Shown piece after piece: positions 12,167 to 24,194 of a stretch of 64,000 nt of DNA. The position numbers and the translations under genes are program-made. The notes beneath the pieces were generated by a model, which searched no databases, was not told the DNA's origin, and saw nothing but the letters and a program-made list of their open reading frames with translations. The DNA is from Ehretia macrophylla (Eukaryota > Streptophyta > Magnoliopsida > Boraginales > Ehretiaceae): contig CM075778.1 of assembly GCA_037974665.1 (NCBI GenBank), positions 29,731,001-29,795,000 of the forward strand, in the 5' to 3' direction. The stretch's first letter is position 1; each line of letters opens with the position of its first letter.

Positions 12167-12299
12167 TTATAGAGAACAAATGCCTAAGGCTTTTCTCAAG
12201 GTCTTGAACCTTACAGAGTCTAGTGCCTTAGTGAAAATATCTGCAAGTTGATTTTCTATTGCAACATAGTCGGAAACAACCTTTTTATGCTCTTTTGGA
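12167..12299 (-). pseudogene. pol: Element A pol remnant (RNase H C-terminus)
   Basis: Reads ENQLADIFTKALDSVRF and ends GICSL then TAA, equivalent to the end of element B pol (EKQLADILTKALDPLRF ... GICSI). It abuts the gag remnant, showing that protease, integrase, reverse transcriptase and most of RNase H were deleted. Confidence 0.85.
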
Positions 12300-14066
12300 C
12301 AAGGTAAAACTGATTTTCTTACCCCAGATTTGTTTCACTTTTTGGTGCGACAAATTCGCTTTCATTTGTGATGGCCTCCTAAAATCATCATGAACAAAGG
12401 GTTTAACAAACTTACCTCTTCTCAGCATGTCAATGTACCTATAGCATCGTGGTCTGATGTGTCCAGGAGTGTGGTAAAAATGACAAACTGGCACAAACTT
12501 CTTTTTCTTAAATTCTGGAATTTTACTCTCTACTGCAGCTTTTGTTGCAACATCAGTGGTTTTGTCATTCTGTTTCGTTGCAACAGATTGTTCCACCTTT
12601 GGATTTTCAGCTTCTTTGACAAACACAGTTTGACTTGTTAATGCTCCTCCTTGATAGCCTAATCCAGTATAATCTATGCAAGACTTTGAATGGATAACAT
12701 AAAATCATGTTTATCTGTACCTGAGTTTATCATCTTGAAGCCTCGCTGGATCTATGTCAGTTCCTGCTGCAGCATGTCGGCTTTTTGCTGTAACTCAGCC
12801 TTTTCCTTTTCAAGCTCAACAATCTTGGTTAGTTGATCTTGATTCACCCTGCACACGATCAGCCATTTTTGGTACATCATTTTGTAGGTCCTTATAAACT
12901 TGTCTTCTTCTTCATCACTATCCAATTCGGAATCAGTTTCACCATCTGTCATACTCAATCTCATTGTTGATGTTATTGCTAATTCTACTGGAGCGGGTTC
13001 AGTTTTTGCCTCAGCATCTGTTATAGCATCTGTTACAGCATCTGTCTCAGCATCTGCTTGGTCTGCTGCAGCACAGAACGCAACATAGTTGTTCTGTGCT
13101 CTTCATCACTGCTGTTGCTACATTTTGATCCTTCAGTGTTCCATGAGGTATTTATGGATTTCTTCTTTCTTTTCAAAGTATTAGCACACTCAGATTGAAT
13201 ATGACCAAATCCTTCACATTCCTGACATTGAATTCCTTTATTCTTTTTCTTCTTCAATATTTTAGAATTTGTTGAGACATTTTGCTTCTCCAACATTTTT
13301 AGCACTTTGTTGACATACTTTGTGAGTGAGGCTAAAGATTCTGTGACATCATCATCAGAAAGATCTTCATCTTCTTGCTTTAGAATTTCAGCTTGTAGTG
13401 CAATACCCTTTTCTTTTCTTTTCTGCCTAAATTTCATCTCAAAGGTTTGTAAAGACCCCATTAGTTCATCAAGTTTCACGGAATCCACATTATTTGCTTC
13501 TTCTATCGCTGCAACTTTAATGGAAAACCTGTCCGGAAGTGACCTCAACATTTTTCTCACCAACTTTGAGTCTGAGTATTTTTTTCCCAATGCAAAAGCT
13601 TCGTTTGCTATGTCACAAAGCTTAGCATTAAATTCAGCAATGATTTCATCCTCGTGCATCCGCAATTCTTCAAACCTTATTGCAAGTATTTGCAATTTCA
13701 AAACTTTTACAGCTGTAGTGCCTTCATATGCCGTCTCCAAAACCACCCATGCATCTTTGGCTGATTACACGTTGAAATCAATTTGAATTGGTTTATGTCT
13801 ACTCCATTGAAGATGGCATTCAATGCTTTGGAATTATAATTTTCCAATAGATCTTGTGCTTTGGTCCATTGTGTTTCAAGTTTTGGTGCAACATTGCCTT
13901 GTGTATCGGTAATTGTAGGTTGTACCCAACCTGTTAGAACTACTTTCCAAGCTTGCTCATCAATGGAATTGATAAACGCCCTCATGTGTGCCTTCTAGTA
14001 TAAGTAGTTTGAGCCATCGAGAAGAGGTGGTTTATTGATTGATCCGCCATCACGTAAAGTGTCCAT
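12285..14066 (-). pseudogene. gag: Element A gag (degenerate)
   Basis: Starts ATG at 14066-14064 (MDTLRDG), stop TAG in place of Trp before MRAFINSIDE, and a frameshift near 13740 between MRAFINSIDEQAWKVVLTGW and the long segment 13746-13033. That segment holds the retrotransposon capsid-like UBN2-type domain (FEELRMHEDEIIAEFN) and an intact zinc knuckle CQECEGFGHIQSEC. A coiled-coil stretch (12964-12752) and a second, altered knuckle CHFYHTPGHIRPRC (second Cys replaced by Tyr) follow. About 60% of residues look identical to element B gag by eye. Confidence 0.85.
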
Positions 14067-14152
14067 ATCTGTAAGGATAACCATAAAAAAAAAAAAAAAA
14101 CTCTTCTAGAGATCTAACTGAGTCAGTTCAGTAATCCGTTCTTGATGCCACT

Positions 14153-15040
14153 TGAAAGTTTCTGGTTATTAGCTTGTTGTAACAGAAGTTAAAACAAAAT
14201 AAATCAACGCAGGCAGAAAGTAAGAACACCGAGATTTAACGTGGTTCAACCATGCGATCTACGTCCACGGGACCTCCCCTGGTCCAACAAACCTGTTTCA
14301 TTAATAAATCACAAGTTACAACATCAATGGACTTACACAAGTAAAGATTCTCTCTTGACTTTGACGCCTTGATGACGAACTCCTTAATGAACCTAGGTTT
14401 GGCGAGCTCCCCTTGACTTGCAACGTTCTCTCCCGAGAACTACACATTCTTCTCCCGAAGAATGAATAGAACAATAACAAACTAAAAACTCTTCCAATCA
14501 AATATTAAACCAATAACCATAGCGGAAGTATTAATAAGCTGTCTGTTTCACAGTCTGCTGCAGCAATACATGGATTATCAGATTTCCTCTGTTACTGTCT
14601 TCTGTTGCAACACATCGTCAATCAACTGCAGCAAAACCTGACAACTCAAAAATATTCAAATAAATTCTCGTTTCCAGCTCTCTTTCTCCACTCTTTTCAG
14701 TTGTGTGAGGCCCTATATATATGCTGAATTAGTTGCCTAAACCTCCACAAGGTAATCCATGCTTGGGCCTTGAGTTGTATGGAAAGACTTTGTCTCTAAG
14801 CAATTCTTTAAATAAGGCAACCTTCATTTCTTGAAAAAGAAAACTTCAATCACATTTAATGTAGATATCAGTTTTCCTTTTCAACTCTCTTATAAATATG
14901 GTAAACCTGTCAATCATAATTCTCCAAACATATATGCATATACCATAATTACATTCAGTCAAAGCATAATTTTGGCAAAACACAAGCAAATTAATTTTAC
15001 AACTCTTATTGCAGCAAGGGGTACAACAAGGGGCGTAACA
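14153..15040 (-). repeat. Element A 5' LTR
   Basis: 888 bp, TGTTACGCCCC...AACTTTCA on the minus strand. It contains the two stem-loops with GGGA loops (14425-14440, 14445-14464). Its first 70 bases resemble the start of element B's LTR (TTTTGCCAAAATTAT versus TTTTGCAAAAACCTTAT). Confidence 0.88.
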
Positions 15041-15045
15041 ATTAC
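15041..15045. repeat. Target-site duplication of element A (right)
   Basis: ATTAC, identical to 10169-10173. Confidence 0.85.
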
Positions 15046-15131
15046 TTTGTGATGAAAGAGGAGTTTTGAACTTGGATAACAAATGAGAATATTATCAGGA
15101 TTAATAGAAATTTGGTATTAGGAAAACTGAC

Positions 15132-15401
15132 CTTCACGAGTGGTAGAAAACGAACCATGAAATGTTTGTGGAAACTAGCCATGGTTCTTACTATTTTAAG
15201 TCTCGTGACTTTCATTGGTTTTCCACTAACATTAGTCCATGGATTTTTTGTGAAATAATTGAACATAAATTTGTAAATGTCAGCATAAGTTAGAGGATTC
15301 CTTCGAGAAAAACTAATATGATAAATGAGCGGTTGAGGCAGCTAATGTGCATGTGCAACCATTATAGCAAGAATAAAGTCCACTACCATATCACCCGGTA
15401 T
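15132..15401 (-). pseudogene. FAR: FAR-2 exon 8 with premature stop
   Basis: 270 bp; IPGDMVVDFILA, then NPLTYADIYKFMFNYFTKNP and MASFHKHFMVRFLPLVK, the start of the C-terminal FAR domain. TAG at 15344-15342, where FAR-3 has CAG. Donor GTCAGT. Confidence 0.9.
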
Positions 15402-15614
15402 CTGTATGGAATTCTAATAATTCAAATATGTACTCTTCAAAAGTTCTTCAAATGAAGATACATTCATAGTTTGCAACAAATTTTGAATGTTAGTGATAAA
15501 ACATCCAAAATCTGAAAATTTAAAGGCAATAAAGTAAGTGAGGAAGGGAATAAAATTAAATTAAAGAAACAAATAGATTAATTGATCAACATTGATATCA
15601 TTATGCAAACTCAC

Positions 15615-15696
15615 CGCATCAATTATTAACTCTCGATCACGAAGCAGGACCTTCAATTTTCCTTCACCATAAGCAACGAAAAAGCCATCCATAGTT
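15615..15696 (-). pseudogene. FAR: FAR-2 exon 7
   Basis: 82 bp; reads TMDGFFVAYGEGKLKVLL, matching the block after EGVR in FARs. Acceptor ACAG, donor GTGAGT. Confidence 0.88.
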
Positions 15697-17755
15697 CTGT
15701 CATGGCAAGTTTTCCATAAAACACAAATACATTATATCAAATACATAGAAGGGTAAAACACCAAATAACCACTGAAGTTTGTCATCTTTCCATAACCAAG
15801 TAAATAAATATATAAATAAACCGGCAGAACGAGTTCTGTTTGAATCTACATTCTCAAGTAGTTAATAGGAGAGTTTGACCATCATATTTCCTACTTTTTT
15901 GACTACCAAAAACTCAAATTATATCGAATTGTTAAAAATATTTATAACTACACTTTATGTATGTATAGTTGTAAAACTTTTTTAATTTTTTAATATCTAT
16001 ATATATTTAGTTTTATTTAAAACATGGTCCCAGATTATTTGCATAATCTAATCTTGCTATAAAGTGGATGAAATTTGTAAATCTAGCTTTTTACTCATAG
16101 GTGGCTAATTGTTAAGATAACTAAGGTTCAAGCTTAAAACCAATTGTTATGAAGTGGAGTAGCCTATGATCTTATAAGGTAGTCTAAGAATTTATGTTTT
16201 TCTGATATAGGACAAGTGTATATTCTAACACTCCCCCTCACGTGTGACCTGATTTGATAGGAGTCATACATAAAAGATATAACACGCATAGACCTAATTT
16301 GGAGATGGGTCATATTTGGAAGAGTGAATATACATGGTAGATTAACACATGTAGAAGACTGAATACACAGAGGACACACGTGGAAGATTGAAGATGCGTA
16401 GAATATAACACATGCGAAAGATTGAACATAAATGGACCTGATTTGAGATGGGTCACACACAAATGAATAAACAGAACTAAAGGCCCAGCTCTGATACCAT
16501 ATTAAGATAAATGAGGTTCTATTTTAAAACCAATTAGTACTAAGTGGAGTAACCCAAGATCTTATAAGGTGGTCTTAGAATTTATATTTTTTCGATGTGG
16601 AACAAATATATATTCTAACACTCTCCCTATGTGTGACTTGATAAGAGGAGTCACATGTGGAAGATTGAATTACACACGTGGAAAGGGCCGTCACATGTGA
16701 AAATTTGAATTACTCACGTAAAAAGGGTCGCACGTTGAAGAGATTGATTTAAGAAGTGTCACATGTGGAAGATTGAATTATACACATGGAAAAGGCCGCA
16801 CGTAGAAGAGATTGAACACACGCGAAAAGATCAGTAGTGGAAGATTAACAAGACTAGACTATGGGTCTAACTCGGATACCATGTTAAGATGGAGTAGTAC
16901 ATGATCTTATAAGGTGGTCTAAAAATTTATGTTTTTCCGATGTGGGACAAGTACATATTCTAACACTAATACGATCTCTCTAAACGATTGAACATGACTC
17001 CACTACTCAAGAATCAAGAAAGTGTGGTAAAATTATGTTCACCCGATAATTAAAATTTTCTCTTGACCACATTTTATGCATTTTTCACTTTTAAGTTTTA
17101 GAACCTTCTTCTGCTAAATTTTAGACAAGCTACACACATAACTAACTTGCAAATCATATTTTTTCAAAACCTATGACTACAATTCTTTTTCCGTGCATGA
17201 TAGATGTTCTTTGCTATGCTTACATAATGCTTTACACATTTCATCTATCATGATTCTTTTCTGGACACTTTGAGACAAAAAACCATATTTTCTATTTAGA
17301 ACTTCAGATACCATAAATAATAAGAGATTGTGTTGGGTTAAATAGAATTTGCTTTGATTCAATATATATACATTGTATGCACTTATTCTAATAAGTTGAA
17401 TAATTGGATCTTTATGATAATTATGTATAATTCAATGAATTCTTAATTGGTTAAATACGTATAAAAATAATACTTTAAATTTTATAGTATTTTGAATCTT
17501 AACTTGGTCACTTAATGTGATAATATGTTTATTGTTAAGAAACAAGTTAAAAAAATATCTTTATAAATTAATAATTATTTACTTATTGACAAAATAAATA
17601 TCTACCTAAGTTCAAAGAATTTAGGTGGTCCGAGAATTACATATACATATGCACCTATATAAGCTAAATCCGCTCAAAGATCAAGAAATTAACCTCATCA
17701 AACAAAGAATAGGAAGTAGTACATATACATATGCACCTATACAAAACTTCGTTAT
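15697..17755 (-). other. FAR-2 intron 6
   Basis: Non-coding; 16100-16990 is the same tandem dispersed repeat as at 1-825 and 27545-28455, the rest is AT-rich and matches the introns of the other copies. Confidence 0.8.
16100..16990. repeat. Intron-6 dispersed repeat units, copy 2
   Basis: Two full units and a partial one of the roughly 390-base repeat ('gataact...aaaaccaatt...tctaacactcccc...ctgataccat'). Confidence 0.75.
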
Positions 17756-17917
17756 CTTACACCTTCAATCCAACCAGGAAAAGGTTCTTTGATAGTACTT
17801 GTTATAATTGTTGGGCGCAGGATAATGATATCCAAATTTTTCTTTAGATGTCCTAAAAGCATATCCCCCATTGCTTTAGTAAATGTATACGTGTTTTTCC
17901 ATCCATGTAGCGTTGCC
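17756..17917 (-). pseudogene. FAR: FAR-2 exon 6, donor lost
   Basis: 162 bp, open, catalytic YTFTK present. The donor reads ATAACG where FAR-1 and FAR-3 have GTAACG. Confidence 0.9.
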
Positions 17918-18673
17918 CTTGAGAAATTCTTCATGTAAGAACAAACTAAAATACAAATTGTTATAGTGACCAAAGAAAAAAACAAATTGAATTTATTGAG
18001 GAAGAGTAGTGAAGAAAGAAAAAGCAATTCTTAAGTTTCTTTTGAATTGTGTGAATCAATTAACTATTTTGACCAAAAAAAAAAAAAGAACAAAGCGACA
18101 CATGTTCATGTGAAATAGAAGGAGCCAAGAAAGTAAATTAGTGAAGTTCATTTACCATCCATTATCGATACCATTATCTTCCATGCTATCATATTCATAT
18201 GCCATATGCTCACCACCAACAACCTAGATGTCCTTATTGTGGCACTATAATAATTGTTGATTCAATAAAAAAAAAGAATATGTAAATAAATATAAAAACG
18301 GAGGAGGAGGTAGAAGCATGGAAATTTATACCACAAGAGAAAACAAACTAGAAGCATATTGCTTTTTGCAAATCATAATAAGTCTTGTCCATGACATATG
18401 ATCCCACTCGGGCTATTGATATTCGAGGAATTAGGAAAAGGAAAATGATATTTCAATCTTGCATATGAAGTTGTCAGATTTTATTTTTTGTGTAATAAAA
18501 ACAATCCCAATTGGCTAGATTTTCCTAGAAGTGATTACTAGAGAACAATCTATTTAGTATATTACATATACACCCGGATAACATTCACGAGGGTCATCTC
18601 TTATAGTATTCAGAACAAAAGAAGCTTAATTGCATTTTTATGCATGTAATGCTACTAAAACATTTGTTGTTGA

Positions 18674-19167
18674 TGACGAGGCCAGCGAAACAAGCCCAGC
18701 ACAGCAAAACGCTTCGGGTTAGCAAAATTAAATGATGGGCCAAAGATATTGCCAGGCATGTTGACCAATTCAACGTAATCAGGGAAAATCTTAACCGGTT
18801 AAGGAAAGGATAACCCACTCATCCACTCCAAGCATAGAGCTCTTGGGGGAGCAGCTGCCACATTTATTGTGAGACAACCCCATCCCCTTTAACTGAATCG
18901 TGAGCATTACACCAACTATAAAAGGGGTATCAAAACTCTGCCTATTCATGCTTACTTGTTTTCTGAACTTATCTAAAAGTCATCTTAGTCCTCATAACAG
19001 ACTTAATATTAGAGGAAGACCCAGGTACCACCTTGGATTCTTTCTTTTGTAATTGGACTTAGTCCTCATAACTGACTTAAGTTTGCAGCTCGGATTTCAT
19101 CCCAACCCAGCTCAAGAAATTGGGCTTAGCACCACGTTGCTGTCCCAACGCGGATCCGACCTTAACA
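18674..19167 (+). mobile_element. Solo LTR in FAR-2 intron 5
   Basis: 494 bp, TGACGAGG...CCTTAACA, flanked by GTTGA on both sides (18669-18673, 19168-19172). FAR-1 has the empty site. A TATA box (TATAAAAG, 18917-18924) and TG/CA ends support an LTR, left after recombination removed the body of the element. Confidence 0.78.
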
Positions 19168-19427
19168 GTTGATAAGTTCATCAATTGTTTAATCGTAATA
19201 ACGAAAATCTGAATTCACATAAATCACATCCATATGAGTGGGGCGGTATTTTTTAAAGAAATGTGTATAAAGTGTTTTTAATCTAAGAATTCAATTTAGA
19301 CCCCACTAAAAAACATTATTTGTATGTGATATCATATTGTGTTTTTAGCCTACATTGAACAAATATATTGAATTTGCTCCTAAGATCCATGATGCACTAA
19401 TTGTACATAATTAAGTTAGATACTAAC

Positions 19428-19629
19428 TTTTGTTTGCCTAAATCTTTCAAGGCCGACGTTAGATCCATTTCAGTTGCTTGCTGAGCTCGAAGTTCTCTTA
19501 GTATTTCATCTACTTGCTTCTTCTCTGCATCAATATCAAGATACGAGGCAGAGGCTCCATGGAGTATCTCGCCCATTCGGAAAGGTTTCTCTGGTATGAT
19601 TCCTATCTTCTGCTCACCGCAAACATAGG
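19428..19629 (-). pseudogene. FAR: FAR-2 exon 5
   Basis: 202 bp, open; [20 protein letters not shown]. Donor GT is kept but the last exon base is A instead of G, which should weaken it. Confidence 0.88.
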
Positions 19630-19797
19630 CTACGCAGCGATTTAACTTTTAAGCATTAACACATTGCTTTTATATATTCAAATTTGGAATTTGGATGAAG
19701 TAATCATAACAATTTTAATATATGTTTCAATCCATTCTTCTTGAAATAAAGTGAAGAATAGAAAGTGGAGCTTCATGAATGACCACTTAATTTTTTT

Positions 19798-20052
19798 GGA
19801 TTAATGACATAAATGGTCCTTTATCTTCGTCTTCTGTGCCAACTAACTCCCTTATCTTTCATTTGTGATGAATTAGTCCTTGATCATGTGCTGTCAACGT
19901 GCCACTTCCGTCTTATTTTTGACGAATTTTGCACTCAAGGACTGACATTGTCACTGTAGTTCAAGATTAGGGACCGATTCGTCACAAATAAAAAATAAAG
20001 GAGTTAGTTGGCACACAAGGCAAAGATAAAGGACCATTTGTGTCATTAACCC
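19798..20052. mobile_element. 255-bp MITE in FAR-2 intron 4
   Basis: Terminal inverted repeats of about 90 bases: left GGATTAATGACATAAATGGT, right (minus) GGGTTAATGACACAAATGGT. FAR-1 has the same intron without it. Target duplication unclear because the site is a T-rich run. No coding capacity. Confidence 0.8.
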
Positions 20053-20530
20053 TTAAAAGTTTAAACTGTTAGATAGTGTATACTCAATTAATTTGATGTC
20101 TCTTACATGCCCCCTCGCATGCAAGCTATGCATGTGACAAATAAGATTATAGTAGCAAGACTTATGTCTCCGACAAGCCCCAAAGGGATTACTTATAGTG
20201 GCCAACACTAATAGAGGCGAGACTTAAACCTAGAACCTGATTCTGATACCATCTTATGTAATTATTTGATGTAAAAGTTTAAGTTGTTGAATAGTGTATA
20301 CTTAATTAATGAGTAAATCCCATTTTTCCCCATGAATTCTTGCCTAAAACTCGAACTCCCCCATGAACTTTTTATATTATCTAGATTCCTCCATGTCGTT
20401 AGTGCTTGTCAAACAAAGTCTTATAACTAAGAGCATTTTGGTCTTTTTATTTTTTTAAAGAAAAAAAATGCCAAAAGCTAAATGAAAATTCTCAGCAGTA
20501 AATCTTAAAATATTTTTAGTGAAAATATGT

Positions 20531-20894
20531 TGATAATGATATAAAATAACGGAATTATGAAGTTAATAAAATACCCATGAGCGGTTCAAAAAGACATTCC
20601 CTACATAGACACTTGTCACAAGAGTAGTGCACAAAGACAAGTGGGGACCACGGGAAAAGATTTTTTTAACTTTACTATAAATAGAACATGGAAGGCAACT
20701 AATTGATTCTATTGCCAAATTTGTCATAGTCCGTTAAATTTATATCCGAGCCAACTTACTAATTCTCTCGTTCGAGGAGGCACGCAGGAAATAACTCCTA
20801 TCGTTCCTTTTTGTTGTTTGTGCAAGACCTCAGCTCGGCTCGAATTGTGCAGGTCCTTAGCTCGGCTCGGACGTGGCAAATTACGCATCTAACA
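20531..20894 (+). mobile_element. Solo LTR inside the Mutator-like element
   Basis: 364 bp, TGATAATG...ATCTAACA, flanked by TATGT (20526-20530, 20895-20899), with TATAAATAG at about 20673. The evidence is the TG/CA ends plus the 5-bp duplication only. Confidence 0.6.
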
Positions 20895-21091
20895 TATGTG
20901 ATGTAATTGGTCTAAACTAAAACCTAAAATTGTTTTCGCATTTAACATTATCGTGCACTCATAGGATGTGAATAGGGTGGAGATATTTTAAAACTACAAA
21001 TATTTGAAAATATTGATTTAATTTCAATTTGAATAAGCTAAGATAGAGGCATATGCAAGATGTTAATACCGTGTACATTTTCTTTTTTCAG

Positions 21092-22484
21092 ACTGTTTGG
21101 TATAAATGAATTCCACAAAATATTGTGAAATTCATTTGCAAATCTATATTTTTTTATTTGGTTGCACCTTTTTAAAAAAATTACAAATCCAAGATTTGTA
21201 ATTTTTGGAATTTCACAAGCCTTAATCAAATCCAAACCCAAGAGGTGGAATTTGTAAATCCACGTTTTTTTAATTCTATTGCTAATCTTTTAAAGACAAA
21301 GCTACCCTCAAGTTAAAGAAAAAACTAAATGTCATTTTCACTCTTCTTCCAAATTGATGGCAAAAAGAGAAAAAAAACCAGCTTCTTTCATTCACTCCTC
21401 TTTCAGATATTTTGCAAATTAATTCGCAATATCTTTTCTATTATGTATTCTTTTGGTTATTATTATAGTACTATTATGTTGTTGTTGTTGTTGTTTCTTC
21501 TTATTTTTAAGATACTGCTTTGTACGTAAAATCTAGGTTTGTCATGTAAATTATTCTTTCAAACTAGACAATATTTTCAATAAAAATATATATAAATTCA
21601 AATTTCAAATTCACTCGATCACTTTCCTCACCGTGTGGCTTTTGATTGATGATTATACAATTTTTCACGAATAAATATAATAGTATTGTGTAGCAGTGGT
21701 AACAGACCTAGTGTTGAAATTCTAGTCCAAGATGGTGGGGAATGCAAAAAAAAAAAAAAAAAAGCCTCCACTGACTCGATTTGCAAGGCTCTTGGAGTTT
21801 CAATATTATTCCCATGGACGAGAAGAAAATTAGCACTTGATGGGGTTAGTTTGTCTGCGTAAGGAACATGGCTCCTTCACTTTTTGTATATTTATGTTGA
21901 CTATGCTTCTAATCTATTGCACTGAGCTGAAAAAAAAAAAAAAAAGTCTTCATGACCAACTTTTTAGTTTTATTATTGAGTGTGTGAAACAGTGCATGTG
22001 ATGATTAAATGGTGGTTGTTTTATAAGACAAATCATCTATTATAGTTATTTTTGTAATGTTGAACTGATTTATGAATTGGATGAATAATTCACATTAGTT
22101 AAACCTAAAGTTATTTTTTCATGTTAAGTTTACGGTTATTATGATTATTTTGTGATATTTAAATTTTTTGAAAATATTTCTTTGTTTTTTATTTTTTATT
22201 TTAAATTTTTATGATAGTACCAGAAATTAATAGTAGATTGAGAAGATAGTACTTATATGATAACCTAATTTCAATTGAATAAAAGAAGAATATTTAAGTA
22301 AAATACAACTATTAATTTCAATTTTACATGTGTTCCAAACATAATTTGAATTTACAAATAACAGAATTGACTTAATATTATTTTTCAGTTCCAAACAAGA
22401 GAATTCATTTGTAAATAAATTTCTCATGAAATTCATTTATAAATAAAATAAATTTCATATATGAATTGATTCCAAACACTATGT
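21092..22484. mobile_element. Possible nested TIR element
   Basis: Left end GTTTGGTATAAATGAATTCC and right end (minus) GTTTGGAATCAATTCATATA are loosely inverted, followed inward on both sides by repeated 'aatgaattt' words. AT-rich with two poly-A runs; no transposase. Confidence 0.35.
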
Positions 22485-22871
22485 TCACCTAATTGAGAGT
22501 TGAGACATAATCTATATTTGTCATGTAAAACCAATATACACACACACATCGTATAAAACAAGCTATATAAACATTAGCTAAAGGAGTATATTTATTTCTT
22601 GAGCGATTCAAGCCCACAACTCTATACACGTGGGGTGTTGTGTGTGGTGAAGGTGGTTAGTTTTTGTCATTTTTAATTTTGTCTTTAGAAAAATGAAAAA
22701 ATCAAAATACTCTTAGTAATAAGGCTTTGTTTGGCAAGCTTTAAAAGAATGGGGAAATTTGGGTCATATGAAAAGTTTATGGGGAAGTTTGAATTTTAGG
22801 TTAGAACTCATGGGGATAAATGAGATTTACTCCTTAATTAATTTAATGTTTCCAAGAGAGCTAGTACTAAC

Positions 22872-22978
22872 CAGTAGATATATATATATGGAAAAGCAGC
22901 TCTACTTTCGAACATTTTTTGGCGAAGTTTAGAACATTTACTGCTCCGAAAGCATTGATACCGAAGGCAACATCATAC
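22872..22978 (-). pseudogene. FAR: FAR-2 exon 4
   Basis: 107 bp against 101 in FAR-1 because a TA run near the end has grown by six bases, adding two codons in frame. Splice sites intact. Confidence 0.88.
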
Positions 22979-23052
22979 CTGAATATTAACACCCAAAAGA
23001 CATTTAAGAGTTAAACTTCATTTCTCTTGCTGTATATTCAACCTATACTTCT

Positions 23053-23204
23053 CTCCACATATCATTTCTCAAATCGGAATCTTGAATCCCCAAGTTCTCA
23101 CGAGCAAAGTCACCTGGAACTGGAACCACTTTGTCAGCGAGAAGGGATCTCAAGTTGGCACCCCATTTCCCCTTCAACACTTTAAATAGCTCGGTTTCAA
23201 TGAC
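23053..23204 (-). pseudogene. FAR: FAR-2 exon 3, truncated
   Basis: 152 of the 203 bp found in FAR-1. The acceptor CAG is intact, but the last 51 coding bases and the donor are missing, removed with 8 intron bases. The deletion ends share TTCT, typical of microhomology repair. Confidence 0.9.
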
Positions 23205-23736
23205 CTGCAGGTACATAATAACATGGTTCCTTAAGGGCCTTTTTAGTCTATTGTAATTTACAGAAACAGTGTTTTATTTTCATCATTCATTTATACCTTC
23301 TTTGTAAATGTTTCGTTGTATGCTAAGGTAGTAAACAAACTTTTTTATTTCTCTCTCTTCTTTTAGCATGTCTCAACTAATTAAATGGGATAATATATAG
23401 CATTTAGTTTAGTTACATAAATCATTACAGCATAAGAATTAGACCAGACTTCAAAGCACCAGAGAAAGGAAAAGAAAGACTTCCATATCCTAGCGTAGGA
23501 CAAAAGTATAAAAACGACTATAAAGGAGCGAATGGTGACTGAGCCAAAACGTAGATATCGCATGACATTCACAATGTTTGTGAGAGGTTGCGAACTTAAG
23601 TCTCGCTGGTTATATCTATATACATGTATATAGCTTTAGACCCCCCTTTGAATAAAAAAAATAAAAAGGAAAAAAGAAAAAAATGTTAGATATCGTAAAG
23701 ATGCTTAATCCACTTAAATGATCTGAGGGTACGCAC

Positions 23737-23840
23737 CTCATCATAAAATCGTCGTCTAGCTGACACGACATCTGCTGCTCTCATTAGAAGGAAGAGCTTG
23801 TTGATGTTTGGCTGAATGTCAAGTATCCGCTCCACTAGCA
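23737..23840 (-). pseudogene. FAR: FAR-2 exon 2
   Basis: 104 bp, [19 protein letters not shown]; both splice sites intact. Confidence 0.9.
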
Positions 23841-23974
23841 CTGCATCGAAATTGTAGTCATGCACTCAAGCATGCAAATTACTTTATAGAAGTAACTACG
23901 ACGAAGTTAAAACTATGCGGGGCTCCAAATTACAAAAGCTAGGAGAGGTGAGAGAAGGGGGATGAGCTAGTGCA

Positions 23975-24124
23975 TTGAAGTTTTCGGGTAATGAGTATAA
24001 GGTACAAACGGAAATTAAGGTGTACATTCATACAGTAAAAGTATTTAATATAATAGTTTTTTTTTTTAAATTAAAAAAAAAAATTATCAAGCACACCCTT
24101 ATTCTCAAGTGGCTCCGCCACTGA
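23975..24124. mobile_element. Short insertion in FAR-2 intron 1
   Basis: About 150 bases absent from FAR-1 intron 1. Ends in 'gtggctccgccactga', a motif seen at hAT-derived and other plant repeat ends. Origin not determined. Confidence 0.35.
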
Positions 24125-24194
24125 ATGGAGCAATTTATTCTGTAAGAAGTAAAAGAATTGCTGAAACTGCATAAAACGCTAAGTTAGAGAGTAC

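Larger units (their letters stand above)
10174..15040 (-). mobile_element. Element A: internally deleted Ty1/copia retrotransposon (sirevirus-like)
   Basis: Flanked by 5-bp duplications ATTAC (10169-10173 and 15041-15045); the empty site is visible in FAR-3 near 26495-26510. Ends TG...CA. It reads on the minus strand, like the host gene. Two LTRs share about 817 bases; between them are a degenerate gag and the last 44 codons of pol. Protease, integrase and reverse transcriptase are missing. Gag is closely related to that of element B, as is the LTR. The primer-binding site is TGGCATCAAG directly inside the right LTR. Non-autonomous and now mutated. Confidence 0.9.
20311..22832. mobile_element. 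Mutator-like TIR element, non-autonomous, FAR-2 intron 4
   Basis: 2522 bp between perfect 10-bp duplications CTTAATTAAT (20301-20310, 22833-22842). Termini GAGTAAATC...GATTTACTC start inverted repeats of about 170 bases. Long TIRs and a 9-10-bp duplication are typical of the Mutator superfamily. No transposase frame; contains a solo LTR (20531-20894) and probably a further TIR element (about 21092-22484). Confidence 0.8.

Noticed and set aside
13307..13786. 159-codon plus-strand open frame over element A
   Set aside because: Exact antisense of the gag frame; Ser-rich translation is the mirror of the charged Gag sequence.
17177..17362. 61-codon minus-strand frame in FAR-2 intron 6
   Set aside because: Conserved in sequence among the three introns only because they are duplicates; no family recognised and no splice support.
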